A DNA stretch of 64,000 nt from JAYRSJ01 sp041920215 (GCA_041920215.1 JAYRSJ010000001.1:1-64000), one strand, 5' to 3'. Positions 36,503 through 46,303 are shown, counted from the first letter of the stretch. The notes: generated from the sequence alone by a model not told the origin. Numbers and translations: made by a program.

Positions 36503-37375
36503 TCAGCCCACGGCGGCAGCGCCACTGACGATCTCGGACAGTTCCTTGGTGATCGCGGCCTGGCGGGTCTTGTTGTAGACCAGCTTCAGCTCACCGATCA
36601 GGGTGCCGGCGTTGTCAGTCGCGGCCTTCATGGCCACCATGCGTGCCGACTGCTCGGACGCCATGTTTTCGGCCACAGCCTGGTAGACCAGGGCCTCGGT
36701 GTAGCGCAGCAGCAGTTCGTCGATGACGGTGGCGGCATCGGGCTCGTAGATGTAGTCCCACGAGTGCGAGCCACCGCCGGTCTTCATGCCTTCGGTCGTC
36801 AGCGGCAGCAGCTGCTGCACCACCGGCTCCTGCTTCATCGTGTTGATGAAGCGGGTGTAGCAAAGGTAGACGGCCGACAGCTTGCCTTCGGCATAGGCGT
36901 CCAGCAGCACCTTGACCGGACCGATCATCTTCTCGATATGCGGCTGGTCACCCAGCTGCGTCACCTGCGAGACCACCTTGGCGCCGATGCGGTTCATGAA
37001 ACCCAGGCCCTTGTTGCCGATGGCAACGACCTCAGGCTTCTGCCCCGCGGCCTCCAGCTCCTTGAGCTTGGCGGTCGTGGCGCGCAACAAATTGGTGTTC
37101 AGGCCGCCGCACAGACCCTTGTCGGTCGTCACCACCACAAAGCCCACCGACTTGGCCTGATCGTTGCTGATCAGGAAGGGGTGCTTGTACTCGGGGTTGG
37201 CCTGCGACAGATTGGCAGCGATATTGCCGATCTTCTCGCTATAGGGCCGGGCCGAGCGCATCCGCTCCTGCGCCTTGCGCATCTTGGAAGCGGCGACCAT
37301 TTCCATGGCCTTGGTGATCTTCTTGGTGTTCTCGACCGACTTGATCTTGCCGCGAATTTCCTTGCTTGATGCCAT
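36503..37375 (-). CDS. atpG: ATP synthase gamma subunit
   Basis: This is the 290-residue rotor shaft of F1. The N-terminal helix KEIRGKIKSVENTKKITKAM and the C-terminal helix RMVAMKAATDNAGTLIGELK, which together form the coiled-coil shaft, are both intact. The middle domain contains TDKGLCGGLNTNLLR. Length and order in the operon are normal. Confidence 0.98.
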   Translation of the reverse strand: MASSKEIRGKIKSVENTKKITKAMEMVAASKMRKAQERMRSARPYSEKIGNIAANLSQANPEYKHPFLISNDQAKSVGFVVVTTDKGLCGGLNTNLLRATTAKLKELEAAGQKPEVVAIGNKGLGFMNRIGAKVVSQVTQLGDQPHIEKMIGPVKVLLDAYAEGKLSAVYLCYTRFINTMKQEPVVQQLLPLTTEGMKTGGGSHSWDYIYEPDAATVIDELLLRYTEALVYQAVAENMASEQSARMVAMKAATDNAGTLIGELKLVYNKTRQAAITKELSEIVSGAAAVG

Positions 37376-37430
37376 GATTTCTCCTGTTAGGGCCGGGCCG
37401 CGCTTTTCATCACAGCCCGGTCATGGTCAT

Positions 37431-38990
<1,560 letters not shown>

Positions 38991-39074
38991 TGCTTGCTCC
39001 CATCTGGTCGGGCGTCTGTTGCCAGAGCGCGGCTAGACACAGGGGTGATAGGTCGAGTGTCGTCGCGCTTGTTA

Positions 39075-39608
39075 TCAAGCGGTGAGCGCCACCTTCATGC
39101 GTTCCAGGCGTGCCTTGACCGAGGTGTCCAGCACCTCGTCGCCAACCACCACGCGGATGCCGCCGATCAGCGAGGGCTCGATCTGCACACGAGCCTCGAG
39201 CTTGCGACCGAAGCGCTTGGACAGCAGCGCCACCACATCGTTCAGCTGGGCCGAATCGATGGGATAGGCACTGAAGATCTGCGCATCAGCCACACCCGCA
39301 GCCGCATTGGCCAGTTCGTGGAACTGGGCCACGACGGCGCTCAGCGCTGCCAGACGGCCGTTCTCGATCACGGCGCGCAGGAAGTTCTGCAGCTCGGGGG
39401 CCAGGTCTTGCTTCACGGCGGCTGCCATGACGGCGTAGACCTGGGCGGCCTCGACCTTGGGGTTGTCGGCGAACTGGCGCAGGTCGGCATCCTGTGCGAC
39501 CAGGGCCAGCGCGTCCAGCGCTGCGCCCCAGGCCTTCACATCATGCTTCTTGGCGACCTGGAACAGCGCCTCGGCGTACGGGCGTGCAATGGTTGCGAGC
39601 TCAGCCAT
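39075..39608 (-). CDS. atpH: ATP synthase delta subunit
   Basis: This is the 177-residue peripheral-stalk protein that joins F1 to the b subunits. The N-terminal helical domain starts with ATIARPYAEALFQVAKK. The C-terminal part has FGRKLEARVQIEPSLIGGIRVVVGDEVLDTSVKARLERM, split here by a mixed sheet. Spacing to atpF is two bases, suggesting coupling; the gap of 84 bases to atpA is one of the largest in the operon. Confidence 0.97.
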   Translation of the reverse strand: MAELATIARPYAEALFQVAKKHDVKAWGAALDALALVAQDADLRQFADNPKVEAAQVYAVMAAAVKQDLAPELQNFLRAVIENGRLAALSAVVAQFHELANAAAGVADAQIFSAYPIDSAQLNDVVALLSKRFGRKLEARVQIEPSLIGGIRVVVGDEVLDTSVKARLERMKVALTA

Positions 39609-39610
39609 GA

Positions 39611-40081
39611 TTACAGCTCCGTCTTCAGACGGCCCAGCAATTCGGCGTGCACGCTGGCATTGACCTCGCGCTGCAGGATTTGCTCAGCACCCTTGACGGC
39701 CAGAGCGGCGACCTGCTCGCGCAGCGCCTCGCGGGCACGCACGGATTGCTGGTCAGCATCAGCCTTGGCAGCGGCCAGGATCTTGGCGCCCTCTTCCTCG
39801 GCGCGCTTCTTGGCTTCGTCGACGATGGCGGCAGCCCGCTTCTCGGCGTCGGCCAGCAGCTTGGTGGTCTCGTTGCGCGTCTGCGCCAGCTGCTCGTCAA
39901 CTTTTTTGTTGGCGGTAGCCAGCTCAGCCTTGGCCTTGTCCGCAGCGGCCAGGCCGTCGCGGATCTTCTCGGCCCGCTCGTCCAGCGCCTTGGTGATAGG
40001 CGGCCAGATGAAGCGCATCGTGAACCAAACCAGGATCGCGAAGACGATCGCCTGGATGAACAGTGTTGCGTTGATATTCAC
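39611..40081 (-). CDS. atpF: ATP synthase subunit b
   Basis: This is the 156-residue peripheral stalk. One N-terminal membrane helix (about 5-25, LFIQAIVFAILVWFTMRF) ends at WPPITKALDERAEKIRDGLA. A long charged, Ala-rich coiled coil follows and runs to the C-terminus. The start is a GTG: GTG AAT ATC AAC gives the conserved MNINATLF. No ATG lies close enough to replace it. A GTG here could lower the yield relative to subunit c next door. Confidence 0.96.
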   Translation of the reverse strand: MNINATLFIQAIVFAILVWFTMRFIWPPITKALDERAEKIRDGLAAADKAKAELATANKKVDEQLAQTRNETTKLLADAEKRAAAIVDEAKKRAEEEGAKILAAAKADADQQSVRAREALREQVAALAVKGAEQILQREVNASVHAELLGRLKTEL

Positions 40082-40118
40082 GGCACGATCCTTTCAGTCG
40101 TGAAAGGTTCGAGGGGTA

Positions 40119-40367
40119 TCAGGCCAGCACGAAGGGGTTGGCGAATGCGAACAGCAGAGCGATAGCCACACCGATCAGGAAGGCAGCGTCGATCAGACCG
40201 GCCAAGATGAACATCTTGGTTTGCAGTTCGTTCATCAGCTCGGGCTGGCGAGCCGAGGACTCCAGGAACTTGCCGCCCATCAGTGCGATACCGATGGAAG
40301 CGCCGATAGCGCCCAGACCAACGATGATGCCGCAAGCCAGTGCCACGAGGCCGAGGATGTTTTCCAT
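40119..40367 (-). CDS. atpE: ATP synthase subunit c
   Basis: This is the 82-residue c-ring subunit with two membrane helices. Helix 1 is Gly/Ala-rich (LVALACGIIVGLGAIGASIG). The loop contains the conserved RQPEL. Helix 2 has the proton-carrying acidic residue as Asp in LIDAAFLIGVAIAL. The residue set around it lacks the Na-binding pattern, so a proton-driven ring is expected. A strong AGGAG site and a long pyrimidine tract in the mRNA precede the ATG. Confidence 0.97.
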   Translation of the reverse strand: MENILGLVALACGIIVGLGAIGASIGIALMGGKFLESSARQPELMNELQTKMFILAGLIDAAFLIGVAIALLFAFANPFVLA

Positions 40368-40372
40368 GATTG

Positions 40373-40413
40373 CTCCTAGAGAGATGAAAGAAAGAAAAGG
40401 AAGGGAAGAAAGG
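40373..40413 (-). promoter_or_regulatory. pyrimidine tract and Shine-Dalgarno of atpE
   Basis: In the mRNA, 28 consecutive pyrimidines (plus-strand purines 40386-40413) stand just upstream of the strong AGGAG (40377-40373) that serves the atpE ATG. U-rich leaders of this kind are known to enhance atpE translation in E. coli, where many c subunits per complex are needed. Confidence 0.55.
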
Positions 40414-40425
40414 TAAAACGGGTGA

Positions 40426-41295
40426 TCAATGCGCGTCGTGCGCCTGACCGATGTAGATCAGCGTCAGCATCATGAAGATGAAGGCCTGCAGCGTGATCAC
40501 AAGAATGTGGAACAAGGTCCACACCGTACCGGCAATGACATGGCCGATGGCCAGACCGATGCCGGTAGCGGTCATCGCGAACGCGCCACCCATCAGCGCG
40601 ATCAGCATGAACACCAGTTCGCCGGCAAACATATTGCCGAACAGTCGCATGCCGTGCGAGACCGTCTTGGCGACGAACTCGATCACCTGCATGGCGAAGT
40701 TGAAGGGCCACAGCGCCGGGTGGGCACCGAAAGGTGCCGAGATCAGCTCATGACCCCAGCCGCCCAGGCCCTTGATCTTGATGTTGTAGAAGAAGCAGAT
40801 CAGCAGCACGCTGGTCGACAGGCCCAGGGTGGTGGACAGGTCGGCGGTGGGCACCACCCGCATATAGTCCTTGAAACCCAGGGCGGGACCGGCGCTGTGC
40901 CAGATCGCCGGGATCAGGTCCACCGGCAGCATGTCCATGAAGTTCATCAGGAAGATCCAGACGAACACCGTCAGCGCCAGCGGCGACACCAGCTTGCGGC
41001 TCTGAGCGTTGTGGATCACGCCCTTGGCCTGGTTCTCGACCATCTCGGAGAGGATCTCGACGGCTGCCTGGAAGCGGCCCGGCACGCCCGACGTGGCCTT
41101 GCGCGCGGCGCGCCACAGCAGGAAGCAGCCGATCACGCCCAGCAGCAGCGAGAAGAACACCGAGTCCAGATTGAACAGGCTGAAGTCGACGATGTCTTTC
41201 TGTTTGACGCTCTCGAACGCAAAGTTCTTCTGCAGATGCTGCAGATGGTGAGTGATGTACTCACCGGCGGTCGGCCCATGTCCTTCGGCTGCCAT
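40426..41295 (-). CDS. atpB: ATP synthase subunit a
   Basis: This is the 289-residue stator channel of Fo. It has five or six membrane helices, the early GPTAGEYITHHLQHL, then FLMNFMDMLPVDLIP. The essential Arg lies in SHGMRLFGNMFAGELVFMLIAL, and the final helix reads ILVITLQAFIFMMLTLIYIG. Length is normal for Burkholderiales, whose version has a long first loop. It starts three bases after the atpI stop. Confidence 0.97.
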   Translation of the reverse strand: MAAEGHGPTAGEYITHHLQHLQKNFAFESVKQKDIVDFSLFNLDSVFFSLLLGVIGCFLLWRAARKATSGVPGRFQAAVEILSEMVENQAKGVIHNAQSRKLVSPLALTVFVWIFLMNFMDMLPVDLIPAIWHSAGPALGFKDYMRVVPTADLSTTLGLSTSVLLICFFYNIKIKGLGGWGHELISAPFGAHPALWPFNFAMQVIEFVAKTVSHGMRLFGNMFAGELVFMLIALMGGAFAMTATGIGLAIGHVIAGTVWTLFHILVITLQAFIFMMLTLIYIGQAHDAH

Positions 41296-41297
41296 GT

Positions 41298-41852
41298 TCA
41301 GTTTCCGTCGCTAATTTTCTTGAAACGGCCCCACCAGAGCGGAACCAGCCAATTAACCTTCAGGCACAGAATCAAAGTGAGCAGCATCGCCGGCCAACTC
41401 AGATCAGGCACCCGTTTGATCACCGCCACCAGGATGGCAATGACCAGCAAAATCTTGATCAGCTCCCAGAACATCAGCGCGAGCAAGGCCGCTCCCGCAT
41501 TTGTCACCGTTCGCCGGGTCGCGCCCCATGCCATCAAGGCATTCGGCGCCACCACCGCAATCGCGCCATACAGCGCCGACCACGCTTTCGGCCCCACCCC
41601 GGCAAAAACGCTCCAGAGCAGAACACATACCAAACCGACCACGGCCTGAGCCGCAACCACCGCCCAGGGCGACAGCGCCGGATTGGCTGCCCTCAAGGCC
41701 CGCGCCTCGTCCGGCGTCAGGGGCTTGAAAGCCGCTTCGTCGTCCGCATCTAGCTGACTGTCCTGTTCCCAGGCGGATGGCACTGCGGGCTTGCGGCCCT
41801 CGCTCGAAGAGCGGGACGCTGCCGGCAGCGCGCGCGTTTCATCTGGGTTCAC
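41298..41852 (-). CDS. atpI: ATP synthase assembly subunit I
   Basis: This is a 184-residue membrane protein that helps assemble the c ring. A charged N-terminal tail (about 1-60, with FKPLTPDEARALRAANPALSPW) leads to four helices, including SALYGAIAVVAPNALMAWG and LMFWELIKILLVIAILVAVI. The start is taken as the GTG at 41852 because the predicted transcript begins only about 25 bases earlier; the longer frame to 41948 would start upstream of the promoter. No ribosome-binding site is obvious, so the start is moderately sure. Confidence 0.88.
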   Translation of the reverse strand: MNPDETRALPAASRSSSEGRKPAVPSAWEQDSQLDADDEAAFKPLTPDEARALRAANPALSPWAVVAAQAVVGLVCVLLWSVFAGVGPKAWSALYGAIAVVAPNALMAWGATRRTVTNAGAALLALMFWELIKILLVIAILVAVIKRVPDLSWPAMLLTLILCLKVNWLVPLWWGRFKKISDGN

Positions 41853-41883
41853 GGCGGCTAGGGGCGGGCGGCAAAACCCAAAG

Positions 41884-41909
41884 ATTATATGTGGAAACCC
41901 TGGGTTTCC
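41884..41909 (-). promoter_or_regulatory. atp operon promoter -10 with an operator-like palindrome
   Basis: On the minus strand a perfect TATAAT lies at 41889-41884, giving a start point near 41877 and a leader of about 25 bases. Three bases upstream sits the perfect palindrome GGAAACCC-A-GGGTTTCC (41893-41909), filling the -35/-10 spacer. The -35 region is poor (a TTGGCA lies three bases too far for the usual spacing), so control by a protein bound at the palindrome is plausible. Confidence 0.6.
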
Positions 41910-42000
41910 TGCCAAGCCCCTTGATGTACGACACAGACAGCCCTGCATCAGCTGCGGCAGATGACTTGCCAGCCGGCGTGACTTCTGGCAGGGAGGGCGG

Positions 42001-42912
42001 CTAGATCCTGGCCAGCGCGGCCGGCAGCCCCGGCACCTCGACCCGCAGTTTCAGCACGCAACCGGCCCAGGGCTGCGCCGCCAGTTCCTCGGCCGGACGG
42101 CCGTCACGGGCAGTGCTGATGTAAAGCGTGCGCAGATCGGCATCGCCGAAGGCAGGCATGGTCGGACATTGCACCGGCAGGCGCAGCGCGCGTTCGATGC
42201 TGCCATCCGGGCGCAGGCGCAGCAGGCGTGCGCCCTCGTACATCGCCACCCAGTAGCAGCCCTCGACATCCACCGCTGCTCCATCGGGTCGGCCGCCATA
42301 GTCGCTCAAGTCCTGCCCCGCGGCGCGCGGCTCAAACTGGGCGAAAGTCTGGCGCTCGCCCAGGGCCCCGCTGGCCGGGTCGAAAGGGAAGCAATAGACC
42401 GCATGGGCCTTGGTGTCCGCCCAGTACATGCGGCGCTGGTCCGGGCTCCAGGCCAGACCGTTGGAGGTGGTGATGCCGCCGGCCATAGCCCGGAAGCCCC
42501 CCTCGCGATAGCAGAACAGGGCCGCCTCGGGCGCTCGCGCATCGTCGATGCTGCCGACCCAGAAGCGCCCGGCTGCATCCGGCTTGCCATCGTTGAAGCG
42601 CTGCCGGGCCGGCGGATAGGGCGGCGGCGCCAGCAGCTGGCGTGCGCCGCTGCGGGTATCCAGACGCCACAGCCCGTCACGCTGTGCAATCAACAGGCCG
42701 CCGCCCTCCAGCAAGGCGACGCAACCCGGCTCGCTGTCCAGCTGCCAATGCCGCAGGCTGCCGCTCGCGGTATCCAGGCGCAGCACCCGGCGCGCCGCGA
42801 TGTCCACGTAATAGAGGCACTGCTCACCCGCATGCCACAGCGGCGATTCACCCAGCCCTGCGGGCGTGGCACAGGCCAGTTCGATGAGGGGATCAGGGGG
42901 GGCAGAGTTCAT
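42001..42912 (-). CDS. SMP-30/gluconolactonase/LRE family protein
   Basis: This is a 303-residue six-bladed beta-propeller hydrolase. Metal-binding residues are visible: the Glu in GLGESPLWH, the Asn in RFNDGKPDAAGRFWVGS, the Asn in TTSNGLAWSPD and the Asp in RPDGAAVDVEGCYWVA. Members open sugar or other lactones. There is no signal peptide and no sugar-catabolic neighbour, so the lactone is unknown. It is last in a short run after the GNAT gene (nine bases) and convergent with nothing; the atp promoter region lies beyond its stop. Confidence 0.92.
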   Translation of the reverse strand: MNSAPPDPLIELACATPAGLGESPLWHAGEQCLYYVDIAARRVLRLDTASGSLRHWQLDSEPGCVALLEGGGLLIAQRDGLWRLDTRSGARQLLAPPPYPPARQRFNDGKPDAAGRFWVGSIDDARAPEAALFCYREGGFRAMAGGITTSNGLAWSPDQRRMYWADTKAHAVYCFPFDPASGALGERQTFAQFEPRAAGQDLSDYGGRPDGAAVDVEGCYWVAMYEGARLLRLRPDGSIERALRLPVQCPTMPAFGDADLRTLYISTARDGRPAEELAAQPWAGCVLKLRVEVPGLPAALARI

Positions 42913-42921
42913 GCGGCCATG

Positions 42922-43452
42922 CTAGCCGCGTAATCGACCGTAACCCGACATCCCGCCGGCCTCGCCGAGATCCACCTTCAGATAATGGGCGCCCGGGATG
43001 GGATTGAAGTAGTAGGGCGGCACCTCGACAAAGCCCAGGCTCTCGTAAAGCCCGCGCGCCGACTCCATCTCGTCCAGCGTGTCCAGCAGCATCGAGGAGT
43101 AGCCCGCCTCGGTGGCCCGGTCCATCAGGGCCTGGGCCAGCAGGCGCCCCAGGCCGAAGCGCCGGAACGCCGGGCGCACGAAGAGCCGCTTCATCTCGCA
43201 GGCATTCGGATAGTCGGCATCGGGCAGGTCGCGGAAGGCGCCGCTGCCGGCCACCTGGCCATCGACCAGGGCCAGCAGCATCAGGCAGCGCGGCGGCGCA
43301 TAGGCCTCGGGCAGGGCCGCCAGCTCGGCCTCGAAGCCCTGGAAGCACAGATCCACCGCCAGGCTGGCGGCGTACTCGCGCAGGATCGTCCGCGCCGCCT
43401 CCCAATCCGCCGCGGTCTGCGGCGCGCTCACAAGCACCTCGGGTCCACTCAT
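42922..43452 (-). CDS. GNAT family N-acetyltransferase
   Basis: This 176-residue protein has the GNAT fold: an N-terminal helix with WEAARTILREYAASL, the middle strand LMLLALVDGQVAGSGAF, and motif A with CEMKRLFVRPAFRRFGLGRLLAQALMDRA (the RRxGxG-type acetyl-CoA loop reads RRFGLG). It continues with MLLDTLDEMESARGLYESLGF. The substrate is unknown. The start at 43452 lies four bases after the cytochrome b stop; an earlier in-frame start would run into that gene. Confidence 0.9.
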   Translation of the reverse strand: MSGPEVLVSAPQTAADWEAARTILREYAASLAVDLCFQGFEAELAALPEAYAPPRCLMLLALVDGQVAGSGAFRDLPDADYPNACEMKRLFVRPAFRRFGLGRLLAQALMDRATEAGYSSMLLDTLDEMESARGLYESLGFVEVPPYYFNPIPGAHYLKVDLGEAGGMSGYGRLRG

Positions 43453-43456
43453 CGCC

Positions 43457-44179
43457 TCAGCCCGCTCCCCATTGCACCAGCGCATACACAGCGGCCGCGC
43501 AGCCCGCCAGCAAGGCCAGGGCCAGCAGTCGCGTGGCCAGGCTGTCGCGCGTGGCCGGCACGCCGGCGGCCAGTTCCTTGTCGCCGCTCAGCATGGCCGC
43601 TAGCAGGTGCTGGCGTTTGAACAGTGCGTAGAAGGCGATCGCCAGCAGGTGCAGGCCCACCAGGCCATAGACGCCCCACTGGCCCCAGCTCTTGTGATGC
43701 GCCGTCCAGGCCAGGCTGGTATCAATGGACACCAGCCGCACCAGGGGCCCGGTGGTTGCGATCTCGTCATCGGCGATCAGACCCGAGCCCACCTGCAGCA
43801 GCAGCCAGGCCAGCATCGCCAGCACCGACAGCGCACCCAGCGGGTTGTGCCCCACCTCGAAAAAATCGTCGGCGCGCGGCCGGCCGCGCAGATAGCGACC
43901 GTAGGCCAAGGGGCTGTAGAAGAAGCGGCTGAAGCGCGACCAGCGCCCGCCCACCAGCCCCCAGCAGAGACGGAACAGGATCAGGGCCAGCACCGCATAG
44001 CCCAGCCGCATATGCCAGACCATGGCGTTGCCGCCGATCTTGGCGCTGATCACCGCAGCGATGACGCTGAGCGCCAGGGCCCAATGGAAGACACGGGTGG
44101 GCAGATCCCACACTCTCAGCCTGACGCTAGGGTTTTGGGACGCCGCTGCCTGCGGCAGCGCGGAGGCCTCGTCGGCCAT
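43457..44179 (-). CDS. cytochrome b561-type di-heme membrane protein
   Basis: This 240-residue inner-membrane protein has four or five helices. The likely heme ligands are His residues in RVFHWALALSVI, MVWHMRLGYAVL, GHNPLGALSVLAML and YGLVGLHLLAIAFYALF. The pattern fits the bacterial cytochrome b561 family that passes electrons from quinol to periplasmic partners. The ATG at 44179 has AGGAG about six bases upstream. It is divergent from a cytochrome c' gene (about 165 bases between starts), a plausible electron partner. Confidence 0.9.
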   Translation of the reverse strand: MADEASALPQAAASQNPSVRLRVWDLPTRVFHWALALSVIAAVISAKIGGNAMVWHMRLGYAVLALILFRLCWGLVGGRWSRFSRFFYSPLAYGRYLRGRPRADDFFEVGHNPLGALSVLAMLAWLLLQVGSGLIADDEIATTGPLVRLVSIDTSLAWTAHHKSWGQWGVYGLVGLHLLAIAFYALFKRQHLLAAMLSGDKELAAGVPATRDSLATRLLALALLAGCAAAVYALVQWGAG

Positions 44180-44217
44180 GCCAGCTCCTGATGTGTTCTG
44201 AGCCGCCAAAGATACCG

Positions 44218-44231
44218 CAAGACCTGGCCCC
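44218..44231 (+). repeat. CAAGACCTGGCCCC repeat, copy 1
   Basis: This 14-mer in the gap between the cytochrome b and c' genes is identical to 58436-58449, which lies in another gap between divergent genes. A related sequence, the complement of GCAAGACCTGAC, is at 14231-14242. Confidence 0.35.
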
Positions 44232-44343
44232 CGCCCAGCCCTGCAAAATTCGCCGGCAGTTCGTACACTCGGGCGGCGCTACCGGTTCACGGTCGCGCCA
44301 CGCCCCCCCCTCTCACCGCCCGCCACCGCAAGGAAGCCCCAGC

Positions 44344-44796
44344 ATGAAGAAAGCCGTGATCGCCGTCGCCACCCTGGCCGGCCTGTTCAGCGCCCTGCCC
44401 GCTGCCGCACAGTTTCAGAAGCCCGAGGATGCGGTCAAGTACCGCAAAGCGGCCTTCACCGTGATGGCGACCCATTTCGGTCGCATCGGCGCGATGGCCC
44501 AGGGCCGCGCCCCCTTCGACGCCGCCGCTGTGGCGGCCAATGCCGATATCGTCGCCGCGATGTCCAAGCTGCCCTACGCCGGCTTCGTCGAGGGCACCTC
44601 GGGCACCGAGAAGGGCGCGCCCAAGCCCAATGTCTGGACCGAACGCGCCAAGTTCGACGCTGGCGCCAAGAAGATGCAGGACGCAGTCGCCGCACTGGCG
44701 GCCGCCAAACCCACCACCGTCGAACAGCTCAAAGCCACCTTCGGCCCGGCAGCGCAAAGCTGCAAGGCCTGCCACGACGACTTCCGGGTGCAGTGA
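44344..44796 (+). CDS. cytochrome c' (class II c-type cytochrome)
   Basis: This is a 150-residue periplasmic four-helix-bundle heme protein. A signal peptide ends at AAAQFQK. The C-terminal heme-binding motif CKACH is followed by DDFRVQ, as in class II cytochromes. The N-terminal KPEDAVKYRKAAFTVMATHFGRIG gives the first helix; Met in VMATHF is at the position that fills the distal site in some members. Roles in the family include NO binding and electron transfer. It is divergent from the b-type cytochrome gene. Confidence 0.95.
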   Translation: MKKAVIAVATLAGLFSALPAAAQFQKPEDAVKYRKAAFTVMATHFGRIGAMAQGRAPFDAAAVAANADIVAAMSKLPYAGFVEGTSGTEKGAPKPNVWTERAKFDAGAKKMQDAVAALAAAKPTTVEQLKATFGPAAQSCKACHDDFRVQ

Positions 44797-44829
44797 GCAC
44801 TGCCCTGCCCTGAGCCTCAGGGCCCGGCA

Positions 44830-44991
44830 TCACGTCCGTGGACGATGAAGCCGGGTCTCGCACAGGCCCAGATACTCGGGCGAGCGCCAATCGCACGCCT
44901 CGCGCTCGACGGGGCAGCCCAGCTCCGCGCCGGTCCACAGGACCTTGCGCACATTGATCGAGCCGGCGCGGCCAAGGATCTCCACTGTCAT
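44830..44991 (-). pseudogene. glutathione S-transferase N-terminal remnant
   Basis: This is a 53-codon frame: MTVEILGRAGSINVRKVLW then GAELGCPVEREACDW and SPEYLGL. It matches the start of bacterial GSTs (ILGRxSSINVRKVLW, EREDW, TPEFLALNPN) as I remember them. After SPEYLGL the sequence departs into CETRLHRPRT and stops, before the usual NPNALVP and the whole helical domain. It starts inside the alaX stop (ATGA), so it is still coupled to the operon. Most likely a 3' deletion has left a remnant; a short expressed peptide cannot be ruled out. Confidence 0.65.
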
Positions 44992-45704
44992 GAGGTCGCG
45001 AACCCCAGCACGACGCGCCGGGTCTTGGCGCTCTTCTTCTCGATCTTGGTCACCACAACGGCCCCGATCTCGGCCGTGTTGCTCACATGCGTGCCGCCAC
45101 AGGGCTGCAGGTCCACGCCCTCGATCTTCAGCACCCGCACGCGCCCCGACCCGCGCGGCGGCTGCACGCTCATGCTGCGCACCAGGCCCGGGTTGGCGTC
45201 CAGTTCCTCGTCGGTGATCCAGCTGTGGCTCACCGCATGCGCGCCGGCCACCAGGCGCGCGATACCGGCCGTCAGCGCCTCCTTGTCCAGCGCCTCGCTC
45301 ATGTGGAAGTCCAGCCGCGCATAGCCGGCGGTGATCGAGCAGCCGTCCACCGGATGCGGCACCAGCGCGCACAGCAGATGGGTCGCGGTGTGGAAACGCA
45401 TGTGCGCGAAGCGACGCGACCAGTCGATGCGTGCGCGCACGATCGCGTCCGGTTCCAGACCGTCGAGCGCCTGGTCGCCGGCCGGGATGTGCAGGATCGC
45501 GCCGCCCTCCCCCTTCTTCGTGTCGGCGATGACGATCAGCCGCCCGTCGTCCAGCTCCAGCACGCCCGCATCGCCGGCCTGGCCGCCGCCCTGCGGGTAG
45601 AACACGGTGCGGTCCAGCAGGATGCCGCGCTCGTCGGCGCGCAGCAGCCGGGCCGTGCATTCGCGCAGCTGGGCGTCCTCGCGGAACAGGTCGAGGGTGC
45701 TCAT
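44988..45704 (-). CDS. alanyl-tRNA editing protein (AlaX type)
   Basis: This 238-residue free-standing editing domain related to AlaRS hydrolyses mischarged tRNA(Ala), typically Ser- or Gly-tRNA(Ala). Zinc-binding and catalytic motifs are present: the HxxxH of FHTATHLLCAL and the CxxxH of PCGGTHVSN. The N-terminal part has DRTVFYPQGGGQAGD, as in AlaX-M/L types. It overlaps both neighbours by ATGA. A tRNA-editing enzyme inside an amino-acid operon suggests that the pathway handles an amino acid AlaRS confuses with alanine; that is inference. Confidence 0.93.
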   Translation of the reverse strand: MSTLDLFREDAQLRECTARLLRADERGILLDRTVFYPQGGGQAGDAGVLELDDGRLIVIADTKKGEGGAILHIPAGDQALDGLEPDAIVRARIDWSRRFAHMRFHTATHLLCALVPHPVDGCSITAGYARLDFHMSEALDKEALTAGIARLVAGAHAVSHSWITDEELDANPGLVRSMSVQPPRGSGRVRVLKIEGVDLQPCGGTHVSNTAEIGAVVVTKIEKKSAKTRRVVLGFATS

Positions 45705-46303
45705 CCGATCAGCTCCAGCGTCAGCTCGCCGCGCGGCGTCGCCAGGCGCGCCCGCAGCCCGTCGCGCGCCTCGAAGTCCAGCAGGTTCACGCCGCTGGCC
45801 GGCAGCGCGTCGGCCGGATGGACGGCGCCCCATTCGATCAGCAGCGGCAGGCCCTCGCGGCGCAGGCGCCGGCCGTCCTCGCGCAGCGCGATGCGCCAGC
45901 TCAGCAGGCCGCCGGGCGTCTGCCGCGAGGCGGCCACCGCCTCGCCGCCGTCGATGCCCTCGCCGCGCCATTGCGCCAGGCTGGCGTCCAGGCTCGCGAC
46001 CCGCGAGACCCAGTGGATCAGCCCCGGGCCGCGCTCGCGCAGCGCCGCCTGCAGCGCCGGCTGGTCGAGGTCGAACCAGCGGGCGCGACCCTGCGGCCCC
46101 GGCGCCTCGGGATCGATCGCGATGATCTCCAGATAGGCGCGCGGATAGGTCGGCGTCGAGATGTTGAGCAGCCGGTTGTGCGTGCCCATCAGGGCATGCC
46201 GGCCGCCGGGCGCAGGCGTCACGCCCAGCACGCGCTCGCACCAGGCCACACCCTCGTCCAGCGTGGCGGCGCCGACGACCAGATGGTCCAGCTCCATCGC
46301 CAT
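45701..46303 (-). CDS. VOC/glyoxalase-like domain protein
   Basis: This 200-residue cytoplasmic protein begins MELDHLVVGAATLDEGVAWCERVLGV, the standard opening of a vicinal-oxygen-chelate module, with a metal-type His in DHLV. A second half has GLLSWRIALR and LPLLIEWG, where the Glu is in a typical metal position. The layout fits the Glyoxalase_3 type group. The reaction is unknown. It overlaps phzF-like (TGATG) and alaX (ATGA), so all three are made together. Confidence 0.85.
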   Translation of the reverse strand: MAMELDHLVVGAATLDEGVAWCERVLGVTPAPGGRHALMGTHNRLLNISTPTYPRAYLEIIAIDPEAPGPQGRARWFDLDQPALQAALRERGPGLIHWVSRVASLDASLAQWRGEGIDGGEAVAASRQTPGGLLSWRIALREDGRRLRREGLPLLIEWGAVHPADALPASGVNLLDFEARDGLRARLATPRGELTLELIG

